Assembly: GCF_022267555.1 (NCBI RefSeq)
Contig: NZ_CP073586.1
Location: 3,018,501-3,082,500 of the forward strand
DNA: 64,000 nt
Direction of reading: 5' to 3'
Source of the DNA: Proteiniphilum propionicum
Lineage (GTDB): Bacteria > Bacteroidota > Bacteroidia > Bacteroidales > Dysgonomonadaceae
In this document: positions 19,338 to 27,675 of the stretch, piece by piece
Position numbering within the stretch: position 1 is the stretch's first letter
How the letters are laid out: each line of letters begins with the position of its first letter
The notes under the pieces: generated by a model
What the model was told of the DNA's origin: nothing
The model's input: the letters and a program-made list of their open reading frames with translations, nothing else
The model's database searches: none
Made by a program: the position numbers and the translations under genes

Positions 19338-21069
19338 TTACCTGAGTCCTTTCCGCATTTGCCGGGCGGCTTGCACCATTCTGGTCAACGATTCTTCGGT
19401 TTCTTTCCAGGTTCTTGTCTTCAATCCGCAGTCGGGATTGACCCATAACTGTTCCTGAGGAATGACATTAGCAGCTTTTTTCAACAGATGAACAATCTCG
19501 TTCACGCTCGGTACGCGAGGTGAATGGATGTCGTACACCCCGGGACCGATATCGTTCGGATATCTGAACCGGACAAAAGCATCCAGCAGTTCCATTTGTG
19601 AACGGGAGCATTCTATGGTGATCACATCGGCATCCATCAATGCCATGTGTTCGATAATATCATTGAATTCGGAATAACACATATGCGTATGGATCTGCGT
19701 TCGGTCTTTAACTCCACCCGAAGCAATACAAAACGATCTCACCGCCCAATTTAAATAGGTTTTCCAGTCGCTCTTCCAGACCGGCAATCCTTCCCTTATT
19801 GCCGGTTCGTCGATCTGTATAATTCCTATTCCGGCCTGTTCCAAATCATCAACTTCATCCCTGATAGCTAATGCTATCTGCAGACAAGTCTCGGAACGTT
19901 TCTGGTCGTTTCTTACAAATGACCACTGCAAGATTGTAACCGGTCCAGTGAGCATTCCTTTCACCGGCCTGGATGTAAGCGACTGTGCGTAGCTTGTCCA
20001 ATAGAGGGTCATGGGGTGGGATCGGGAGACATCTCCGTAAATAACGGGAGGTTTTACGCATCGTGAGCCGTAACTTTGCACCCATCCGTGCTGTGTAAAG
20101 GTGAATCCGTTGAGTTGTTCCCCAAAATATTCCACCATATCGTTTCGCTCGAATTCCCCATGTACCAGAATGTCCAGTCCTATTTTCTCCTGCCATTCGA
20201 CGGCCTTTCGGGTTTCGGACTTCAGTCGTTGGTCGTATTCCGCTGCCGATAATTCTCCTTTTCTAAATTTTGCTCGCCAGGCGCGTACTTCTTTGGTCTG
20301 AGGAAAAGAGCCTATCGTTGTTGTTGGATAGAGGGGGAGGTTTAGTTCCTTATGCTGGATTTTTTTTCTTACTGGAAACGGGCTTTTCCGTTTAGCATCA
20401 TCCTCCGATATGGCTTTGCAACGATTCTCTACATTTTTGTTGTGGATTAGGGAAGATGTTCGTTTACTCTCCATTGCCCGCTTGTTTTCTTTTAGTTTGT
20501 TCTGAACGGACAGATCTCCTTTCGCCAGTTTCTGTAGTATGGTTAATTCTTCCGTTTTTTGTTTTGCAAAAGCCATCCATTGTTTTATTTCAGGAGTAAG
20601 TATGTTTTCATCCGTTTCCTGTTCCAGATCGTATGGCACATGAAGGAATGAAGAGGAGCCTGCAATCATCACCCGGTCGGGACCAAGTTTGCCTATTGCT
20701 TTGACGATTATTCTCAAAGATTGTTCAAAGTCGTTTTTCCAGATATTACGTCCGTCAACGACACCCAAAGATAATATCTTGTGTGTCGGAAATTGTTCCA
20801 ATACATCGTCCAATTGAGATGGCGAACGAACCAGATCAATATGTAAGGCGTCTGCAGGCAAGCCAACAGCAAGCCTCGTGTTATCCCTCAACCCATCAAA
20901 ATATGTAGCAATCATCAGTTTTAACTGTGGACATGCCTCTTTTATGGTCTTGTAAGCTTTTATGTATGCCTTTTTTGTCCATTCGTCGATATCGGTTACC
21001 AGGTAAGGTTCGTCAAGTTGAATCCATTCGGTTCCTTCGTTCTTCAGTTCCTTTAGTAATTCGATATAT
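19338..21069 (-). pseudogene. metE: C-terminal three quarters of metE, separated by IS insertion
   Basis: Cobalamin-independent methionine synthase, transferring the methyl of 5-methyltetrahydropteroyl-tri-glutamate to homocysteine. This piece is open from the IS edge (YIELLKELKNEGTEW, then QLDEPYLV) to the C-terminus. It keeps the catalytic barrel: TTTIGSFPQTKEVRAWR, ILVHGEFERNDMVEYFG, the zinc ligands in HTHMCYSEF and NPDCGLKTRTW, and a normal end. The residues themselves look intact, so inactivation came from the insertion. An internal ATG (MIATYFDG, from 20915) could start a 525-aa fragment, but this would lack the N-terminal half needed for folate binding and activity. Confidence 0.93.
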
Positions 21070-21106
21070 GGGGCTGTTCCAAAAGGACAGCTCCTTTTTT
21101 AATTTT

Positions 21107-21721
21107 TCATGCTGCTATTTTCTGATTGTTGTTATTAATTGATGAGAAACTTTTAGAGTTGATCTCTATTTTTATAAAAAACAGAATAATATCTCCTTTA
21201 TGACCATATTTCTCCAAAAAATAGAGTATTTCTTTATCGGCTAATCCCTTCAAGTGTAGTTTTCCGAGGTTAAACGCGATAGCGAAGATTGCAAAGTCCA
21301 TCAAAACCTTGTCTTTATTAAAGTGTCTGAACCTATTGTAGTGTTTGTTGGATTTAATTTGGCCGAACACTGACTCCGGCTCTATAGGACGCTGACTTCG
21401 ATGATAAATTCCTTCTTCGCATGTCAACAGTTCCCTTGCTTTCTGTTTATGGCGGTTAAGGTTATGATTTACTTCCACCCTTCTATTGCCTTTTGCATTA
21501 CTACAGAGACATTTCAAAGGACAACCCTTACAGTTTTTCGCCTCGTAAATAGTTGTTGTTGATGTGTACCCACTAGCTGTTTTGCTTCTTTTCTTTCCTA
21601 CCTTGTTCATGTGCTGACCCATGGGACAAACATAGTAATCTTCATCCGCGTTATAATAAAGGTTTTGAGAGAGAAAGCCGTTCTTTTTAAATGCCCTTTT
21701 CTGTTCTTTATGAAAGTAGCC
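21107..21721 (-). pseudogene. IS1182-type transposase, C-terminal part after frameshift
   Basis: The +1 frame continues the transposase from 21721: [15 protein letters not shown], a Cys-rich segment (CPMGQH, NCKGCPLKCLC), then RPIEPESVFGQIKSNKHYNR with the third catalytic acidic residue. The window shows one extra C in GGGCTAC relative to the expected reading. This may be a true inactivating frameshift, a sequencing or assembly error, or less likely a programmed shift. Confidence 0.8.
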
Positions 21722-22757
21722 CTAACTTTACAAATGGCTCAATATCATTCCCCTGCATAAACTCATAGTTTTCTTCACTACCATAACCTGAGTCAGCCAC
21801 AACCTTGACGGGCAAAATATTATAACGATTCTCAAATCCATTCAAAAAGGGAATCAGTGTTAATGTATCGGTGGGGTTTGGATAAAAATCATAATGGCTT
21901 ATAAACTGGTTCTCTGTACTTATCTGAACATTATATGCAGGCTTTAGCTGTCCATTGAGCATATGATCCTCTTTCATACGCATAAAGGTTGCATCGCAGT
22001 CTGTCTTGGAATAACTATTACGATTTGCCAGAGTATCTAAATGCCGCTCATACTCTTCAAGTTTAGGTAAAAGCTTGTTCTCAAGTGTCTTTATTGCTTT
22101 TTGTTCTTCTTTGCTCCGGTTCTCTTTATTAATCTGAGCAACACGCTTTCTTAACTCTTCGCTGTTGAATGGTGTAGGTGGATCATCCTCAGGGTTATTA
22201 TCCTGGGCGATACCCTCCTCAATCATTCCAAGGACTTTAAGTATCTTTTCTTCGAGTCTCTCTTTGTATTTTTCAATGGATTTACGCCAGACAAAAGTGT
22301 AGCGGTTGGCTCGTGATTCAATTTTTGTTCCGTCGATATATGCAACTTCAAGACTTAAACAACCCATTTCAACAAGCATAACCACTACCTGGGTAAAGAC
22401 CTCATGTATTGAGTCTTTTAAATGGGATGAACGAAAACGGTTTATGGTGTTATGGTCAGGTGTTTGATTGCCTGAGAGCCACATGAAACTAACTCGATCA
22501 GTAAGTGCCTGCTCGATCTTACGACTTGAATAAATATTGTTCAGATAGCCGTATAGAACAACTTTAAGCATCATGCGTGGATTATAGGCAGTTGTACCCC
22601 CACCTTTATACGTGTCGAAGACTTTACTCAAGTCCAGGTTATCCACAATTTGATTAATGATACGGGCAGGAGAGTTTTGAGGGACCTTTTCATCCAGAGT
22701 GGGAGGGAAAAGACTTACTTGACCTTGATTATAGGATTTAAACTTAGGCTTAGCCAT
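21708..22757 (-). pseudogene. IS1182-type transposase, N-terminal part
   Basis: 349 codons from [19 protein letters not shown] to a stop after VKLGLLS. An N-terminal DUF772-like helical domain ([31 protein letters not shown]) is followed by the first half of the DDE nuclease fold. Catalytic Asp residues lie in [14 protein letters not shown] and [15 protein letters not shown]. The last acidic residue is in the downstream frame. As one continuous chain the protein would be about 555 aa, normal for IS1182. Confidence 0.88.
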
Positions 22758-22884
22758 ATCTTATGTGTTTGATATATAGACATAAAGATATGAAAAAGTG
22801 GTTTAAATAACAATATTTGAGGAGGTTTTTTTAAGAAAAATTTGATACTAAAAAAAGAGGCTGCCTTTCTTTTGAGACAGCCCC

Positions 22885-23428
22885 CTAGCAGTTCCAGACG
22901 GTGGAAGCCCTCTTCTTTTTCTTTTCCAGATAACAGGTAAGAGACCGGTCCGGGCAGTACCGGTTTGGTTTCGATCCCTTGCTCTCTCCCTTCCTTATAC
23001 TCCTCAAGTGCTTTGTTATAAATAAGAGAAAATGCTTGTGTTTTGGTAAATTCAGGAACGATATAGTGATAATTTGTGTCGAACCATTTGGTCATTTCCA
23101 TTGCGGTGATATCTTTTTCTCCCTGTTGATATCCGCGAGCCATGGCGAAGTAGAGCGCCAGCTTATCATCCCGGAGGCAGTCATAACGTGTCGGAATGGC
23201 TCCTACCGCTAGGGTGGTATCTAACACCTGATCATAAAAAGAGAAATCGTTCGAAGGGATAAGGTCTATTCCGGCCTCTTTTTGGAGAATGCGGTTTTGT
23301 TGCCTGATGGACCTTCCCGTACTGAAAAGTTCATCTTCCGTGATTTTTCCTGCCCAGAAACTTTCGCAGGCTTTTTTCAGTTCGCGCCGGTTGCCGATGC
23401 GAGGGTAACCGAGAATGTTTGTTTGCAT
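22885..23428 (-). pseudogene. metE: N-terminal part of metE
   Basis: Starts at ATG 23428 (MQTNILGYPRIGNRRELKKA), the classic MetE N-terminus; a longer upstream reading to 23491 is not supported by the family. It continues to PVSYLLSGKEKEEGFHRLEL, then runs into IS sequence and stops inside the element. It contains most of the N-terminal folate-side barrel half only. A cobalamin riboswitch and -7 box stand upstream, the usual regulation of metE in bacteria that also have MetH. With the C-terminal piece at 19338-21069 it forms a single gene interrupted by the IS. Confidence 0.93.
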
Positions 23429-23609
23429 TGCTTTTAATTTTTTAAAGTGAATACCCATGAAGCTAAAAGCTCTTTTCCCGAACTTTCGCAATACAACGGC
23501 TAATAAAAGAAGGATGAAGTAAACGCAAGGATATATTTCTTCCTATCCGCATAGGAAGGAATGGATGAGTCTGACAACATACTTTTATCGCGAAGCATTG
23601 TCAATCCGA

Positions 23610-23804
23610 ATTAAGGCAGGTCTCCTGACTTGCACAATTTCCGCCATCCTTCCCATTTCGCAAAGCGGAACAGTGGATTTTAACGGGCGGAAACGTTGAC
23701 CGTGCTTACAGTTGCGCGACAGTCCACGATTCTCACGTGGTTCCCTATTATACCCTTTTTTGGGGGGCACCTTACCGGTTGAAGAAATGATAAAAAGAAC
23801 TTTA
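23610..23804 (-). ncRNA. Cobalamin riboswitch controlling metE
   Basis: The minus strand shows GGGAACCACGTGAGAATCGT, the GCGCAACTGTAAGCACGG core, CCACTGTTCCG, ATGGGAAGG and AGTCAGGAGACCTGCC. Core 23612-23745. The core uses the GCGCAACTGTA form, while the other three riboswitches in this window use CCGCTGCTGTA. The 3' leader (23429-23609) has an 8-bp hairpin (CTTCCTAT at 23539-23546 with ATAGGAAG at 23551-23558). Confidence 0.93.
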
Positions 23805-23810
23805 GTACGG

Positions 23811-23818
23811 CAAAGATA
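23811..23818 (-). promoter_or_regulatory. -7 box of metE riboswitch transcript
   Basis: TATCTTTG on the minus strand, matching TAnnTTTG, about 65 nt before the aptamer core and only about 25 nt downstream of the larB stop. No clear -33 box. Confidence 0.55.
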
Positions 23819-23843
23819 GAAAAAATAGGTAGATATTCCAGCT

Positions 23844-24524
23844 TTATCCTATCTTATTAATTTTGCTTGCCTGGCAGGCGGCGCCGTAGCCGTTATCTAT
23901 ATTTACCACACACAGCGAAGAACAACTGTTGAGCATGGATAATAGAGCGGCGATGCCGTTCAGGTTCGCCCCGTAACCCACGCTGGTGGGAACTGCTATG
24001 ACCGGACTGCTTACCAGGGCCGCCACTACCGATGCCAAAGCTCCTTCCATGCCGGCCACGACAATCACCACCCTAGCGCCCCTAATAAGGTCGAGTTTAT
24101 CGAACAGGCGGTGGATGCCGGCAACCCCCACATCCATAATTTTCTCTACCTTGTTGCCTAAAAATAGGGCGGTTTCATACGCCTCTTCAACTACCGGCAA
24201 ATCGGATGTGCCGGCAGACACAATGGCAATGTAACTGTCGGTTGTTTCCTCCCGGTTCCCCATCAGGCGGATCGTTTTGGCTACTGGGTTGTATACAACC
24301 CCCTCGACACGAGTGGAAACGTAGTCATACATTTCTCTTGTCGCTTTTGTACCGAATACGTCGTTCCCGTTGCGGAGCAGGGATCTTATTATACCCACAA
24401 CCTGTTCGGGGGTTTTTCCCTGACAGAAGATCACTTCCGGTTGTCCCGTCCGTTCTCGGCGAAGATAGTCGACCTTGGCAAAGTCGATGTCTTCATAACC
24501 TTTGTCTTTTTGTTTTGTCGTCAT
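23844..24524 (-). CDS. larB: Nickel-pincer cofactor biosynthesis protein LarB
   Basis: 226 aa. LarB carboxylates and hydrolyses nicotinic acid adenine dinucleotide to start synthesis of the nickel-pincer nucleotide used by lactate racemase and relatives. An AIR-carboxylase (PurE)-like domain is visible: AIVSAGTSDLPVVEEAYETA, DVGVAGIHRLF, VVAGMEGALASVVAALV and VPTSVGYGANLNGIAALL. The N-terminal part (CQGKTPEQVVGIIRSLL) is typical of LarB. The start overlaps the larE stop by 4 nt, so the two are translationally coupled in a larA-larE-larB order. Confidence 0.93.
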   Translation of the reverse strand: MTTKQKDKGYEDIDFAKVDYLRRERTGQPEVIFCQGKTPEQVVGIIRSLLRNGNDVFGTKATREMYDYVSTRVEGVVYNPVAKTIRLMGNREETTDSYIAIVSAGTSDLPVVEEAYETALFLGNKVEKIMDVGVAGIHRLFDKLDLIRGARVVIVVAGMEGALASVVAALVSSPVIAVPTSVGYGANLNGIAALLSMLNSCSSLCVVNIDNGYGAACQASKINKIG

Positions 24525-25330
24525 TGTAAATTCCTGTTTAAACTTCCCATGGAGTAGCCCTCCAATTCCATACAGACATAGAGGAACCCGTATTCTTTAA
24601 GTTGCCGCGACACCCTGTCCAGGATTGCGGGGTCGCAAAATCGCGCCCTCTCTTCCGGCTCTAGTTCGATACGAGCGATCAGATCGTGGCTGCGTACTCT
24701 TACCTGCGCATATCCGAGGGAATGCAGGTATTTCTCCGCTTTTTCAATGCGGTTCAATTTCCCGGCCGTGATCTCTTCACCGTATGATATACGGGTTGCC
24801 AGGCAGGCGTAAGCGGGTTTATCCCAAGTGGATAACCCGAGTTGCTTTGACAACAGCCTGATCTCTTTTTTATTCAGGCCGGCCGTTTTTAGCGGACTGA
24901 TAACGTTTAACTCTTCTATTGCTTTTGTACCCGGACGGTAATCTTTCGTGTCGTCCGCGTTGGAACCGTCCAATACGGCATTGAATCCTCTTTCTTTGGC
25001 TATTTCCACGATTGCCCGGAATGCTGTCTTTTTGCAATGGTAACAACGGTTTTCAGGGTTCTGTCTGACAACCGTATCAATCGTCGCTTTTTCTAAGAGG
25101 ATATGTTCTATTCCTATTTGGGATGCGATTGCTTTCGCATCGTCTAAGTCCCAAGCGGGAATCATGGGTGAGACAACGGTAACGGCAATCGCTCTGTCGC
25201 TCAACACTTCCCGGCAGACTTTCGCCAGGAAAGAACTGTCCACTCCGCCCGAGAAAGCCACAACAACGCTTTCAAGTTGTCCGAGATGATCTATCAGGGA
25301 TTGGTATTTAAATAGCGTATGGGTATCCAT
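24521..25330 (-). CDS. larE: Nickel-pincer cofactor sulfur transferase LarE
   Basis: 269 aa from ATG 25330 (MDTHTLFKYQSLI). The frame is open upstream to 25507 but that stretch overlaps the end of larA and does not look like LarE, so the shorter start is chosen. The PP-loop ATPase motif SGGVDSS is at 27-33. Cysteines at 96 and 99 (RCYHCK) and 176 (PAYACLATR) are notable: Cys176 is the position that gives up sulfur in the lactobacillar enzyme, and the extra pair suggests the three-cysteine, Fe-S-cluster-type LarE that can act repeatedly (inference). It adds sulfur to the pyridinium dicarboxylate precursor made by LarB. Confidence 0.92.
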   Translation of the reverse strand: MDTHTLFKYQSLIDHLGQLESVVVAFSGGVDSSFLAKVCREVLSDRAIAVTVVSPMIPAWDLDDAKAIASQIGIEHILLEKATIDTVVRQNPENRCYHCKKTAFRAIVEIAKERGFNAVLDGSNADDTKDYRPGTKAIEELNVISPLKTAGLNKKEIRLLSKQLGLSTWDKPAYACLATRISYGEEITAGKLNRIEKAEKYLHSLGYAQVRVRSHDLIARIELEPEERARFCDPAILDRVSRQLKEYGFLYVCMELEGYSMGSLNRNLQ

Positions 25331-25340
25331 GAGAAGGATA

Positions 25341-26624
25341 TTATGTATTGAGATTCTCTTTGATCGTCCACAAGCCGGCCGACGGCGTGCTGATAAAGTA
25401 TATCTCTTCTCCGCCTGGCAACCGGTTGAATCCGTTTCGTAACTTGTCGGGAGAATACACCTCCATCGCCTGATGATAATCGAGGTAATTAAAATTGACC
25501 GATTCAATATCCTCCTTCGACAGGTGTCCGGGGGCGTAAGTGATTTTAAACCGCCCTTCCGACGAACCGTGTATCAAGTGGGCCGTAGCATGGGTCAGAT
25601 CCTGCAAGTCTTCATTTTCTTTCCAGAGTTTCATTATTTTTTCAGTTCCCGCATACCCGTATTTCCGGATGACCTTGTCCACCTCATCCTGTTCGCCGAA
25701 ACGTTTCAACCCGGGAGCGATGATGATGAGTTCCCCTCCGTTGGCCATCGCCTTGCGTGTCCGGTATATTGCCTTGTTGGCTACCCACGTACTGAAAAAC
25801 TCATCTCCCTGCATGACGGCAACCACTTTTTTTAACGGAGGAACAACGGTGATATTTTCGGCCATTGATTGTTTGGCAGCCTGTAAGTAAGTATCCAGGT
25901 CGTTGCCGCAATAAAATCCTGTGTGTACAAGTTCTCCTTGTTCATTGTAGGCCATTACCACCTGGATATATACATCCGGCAAGCGGTTCATAAATTCGTT
26001 CTCGGCTTTATTGAAACAATGCCTCAGGGGCGTCACCAGCGAACCCAGGTTATTTTCAATGCCGTAACTGGCCGCCGCCATATGCGAGGCGCAAATGGTA
26101 TCCTTGCCGCCCAGCCCGATAAAATAGTTCTTGTTGTGGTTGGCAAATCCCAGTACCTCATGCGGTACCACATGCCCTACATTGATGATCATATCCCAGG
26201 GTTCTTCCATCACATACCGGTTTATGGAGATAGGAATATCCCAATCGGCACAGCCTCCGGTGATTTTTTCCACGTAGTTCCCCGGCACGATGCCCAACCG
26301 TTTGCCGTCGCGGAGCCAATCGTGTTTCAGTATTTTGTTTTCGGGGATATTCCCGAACATCCATCGGTTTTGCTCGACGGTATGGGGAACATGCTGTCCC
26401 AATGTGGGAATTACATATACATCAGCCATCGGTTCAAAAAAATGATACAATATTTCGGTCATCCAACCGGCCCCGCTGTGGGCACGCGTAATATCCGGAG
26501 GAAGTAATAAAACCCGTTTCGGATTTTTGCAAACACGGATTAAACATTCGTTTGCACTTTTTACAACAAGAGCTTCCATCTCCTTCCAGCCAATCTCTTT
26601 TTTCCTTTCAAAAAACCAAGCCAT
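25341..26624 (-). CDS. larA: Nickel-dependent lactate racemase-type enzyme (LarA family)
   Basis: 427 aa from ATG 26624; a TTG two codons upstream is less likely. A DUF2088/LarA two-domain protein that uses the nickel-pincer nucleotide to racemise or epimerise 2-hydroxy acids by hydride transfer. Visible motifs: GQHVPHT (about 77-82), GHVVPHEV (His151, His155), the cofactor-anchoring Lys region GLGGKDT (Lys174) and His181, matching the catalytic His and Lys pattern. Members differ in substrate, so lactate is not certain. Only 10 nt separate it from larE. LarC, needed for nickel insertion, is not in the window. The 270 bases upstream show no clear -7 box. Confidence 0.88.
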   Translation of the reverse strand: MAWFFERKKEIGWKEMEALVVKSANECLIRVCKNPKRVLLLPPDITRAHSGAGWMTEILYHFFEPMADVYVIPTLGQHVPHTVEQNRWMFGNIPENKILKHDWLRDGKRLGIVPGNYVEKITGGCADWDIPISINRYVMEEPWDMIINVGHVVPHEVLGFANHNKNYFIGLGGKDTICASHMAAASYGIENNLGSLVTPLRHCFNKAENEFMNRLPDVYIQVVMAYNEQGELVHTGFYCGNDLDTYLQAAKQSMAENITVVPPLKKVVAVMQGDEFFSTWVANKAIYRTRKAMANGGELIIIAPGLKRFGEQDEVDKVIRKYGYAGTEKIMKLWKENEDLQDLTHATAHLIHGSSEGRFKITYAPGHLSKEDIESVNFNYLDYHQAMEVYSPDKLRNGFNRLPGGEEIYFISTPSAGLWTIKENLNT

Positions 26625-26895
26625 AATCAATTTTGTTTAGTTAATCACATAATTAAAACACTCCGCTAAAATTAGCTAATTTCCTGCCACGCCATGACTC
26701 AAACATACTTGGCTTTGACCGCACTATTTAACGCAAATAAATTGCTTCGCTTGTGTTTAAGCGCATAGATATTTGAAGTAGTGAGGCGAAATTACTAAAT
26801 GATCGGAAAAGAAACAAAGGCATATCACGCATTTCTACTTTCAAAAAACGGCCCAATGGATGGATTGATGAAATATAATGAGAAATAGGCTTGTC

Positions 26896-27486
26896 TTACG
26901 TATCCTTCCTCTCCCAATTTTGAGGGTGTATACGCAGCCCGGGAAACCACGAAAGCGATATTTCGAATAACCCGAAGAGGGCCGTCGAATATACCAAGTC
27001 GCCCAACACCGTGTTTTTAAAGAACGGGATTCCCGCCGCATAGCAGGCTGAAAGACCGGCTGCGGTTTTGGGATACATTGTTGTGGAAAACCACACGCCG
27101 AAGTTGGAGACCAAAAAGAAGATGATGGACGCGCCCAAAGCAGAGAACAGCAAGCGGGGAACACGCACTTTGCGCAGCGTGAATGTACCCATCAGCACGA
27201 TAAGGGCAAAAGCGCCGTAGGTGAACAGAGAGCCGGAGTAGAACCAGACAAACCGGTCGAAATATTGCGCGTAAACCACATTGTTCAGGATTAAATCGCT
27301 TATCCACATGGCCGCGATAGGCACTAAATACGCCCACCCTTTGCGGGTGTAATACGTCGCCCCGAAAAGAGCCATGCCGCCAATGGGCGCGAAGTTGGCG
27401 GGGTGGGGGATCAGGCGGCTGAATGCCGCAAGGAGAATTATCACCGTTATGACGGAAAAACGAAGGGTTAATTTTTTGTTGTTCAT
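26896..27486 (-). CDS. DUF6580 family putative membrane transport protein
   Basis: 196 aa from ATG 27486 (MNNKKLTLRFSVITV); an upstream start at 27528 adds a hydrophilic stretch unlikely to be real. Five or six hydrophobic helices, with the conserved-looking LIPHPANFAPIGGMALFGATYY near the N-terminus, resemble ECF-transporter substrate-binding (S) subunits in size and layout. Function is unproven. It is the last gene of the second btuB operon, so it may move cobalamin, a corrinoid precursor or cobalt across the inner membrane. No ECF ATPase or btuCD gene is nearby. Confidence 0.7.
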   Translation of the reverse strand: MNNKKLTLRFSVITVIILLAAFSRLIPHPANFAPIGGMALFGATYYTRKGWAYLVPIAAMWISDLILNNVVYAQYFDRFVWFYSGSLFTYGAFALIVLMGTFTLRKVRVPRLLFSALGASIIFFLVSNFGVWFSTTMYPKTAAGLSACYAAGIPFFKNTVLGDLVYSTALFGLFEISLSWFPGLRIHPQNWERKDT

Positions 27487-27675
27487 ATTATTTGTGAGTT
27501 TTGGCTGTTGGTGTAGGCAATCAGCCATCGGCTTTGCGCGAACCTATTGAGCCGTTGGTTTAAATTAGTTGTTTGACGAATACTTGTTTTTCAATATCCT
27601 GGTTTGTGAAAAAACCGCTTACCAATGTGAGATATTCGGGGAGCACACCGTTGCAGCTCCACTTCATTTTAATAA

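Larger units (their letters stand above)
21070..22884 (-). mobile_element. IS1182-family insertion sequence inside metE
   Basis: About 1.8 kb. Ends are imperfect inverted repeats: GGGGCTGTTCCAAAAGGACAG at the left (from 21070) and GGGGCTGTCTCAAAAG, read on the minus strand, at the right (to 22884 or 22885), both continuing into an A/T run. It carries one transposase gene on the minus strand, split by a frameshift. Flanks show no matching target duplication, and about six to eight metE codons (expected LPV region) appear missing at the junction. So insertion was imprecise, or later recombination removed a few bases. Confidence 0.88.

Noticed and set aside
23539-23558. Terminator after the metE riboswitch
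   Set aside because: The 8-bp hairpin is not followed by a T-run on the minus strand, so it is noted as leader structure only.
25331-25507. Upstream extension of larE
   Set aside because: The extra N-terminal residues overlap the larA 3' end and do not resemble LarE; the ATG at 25330 gives a family-like start and puts Cys at 176.
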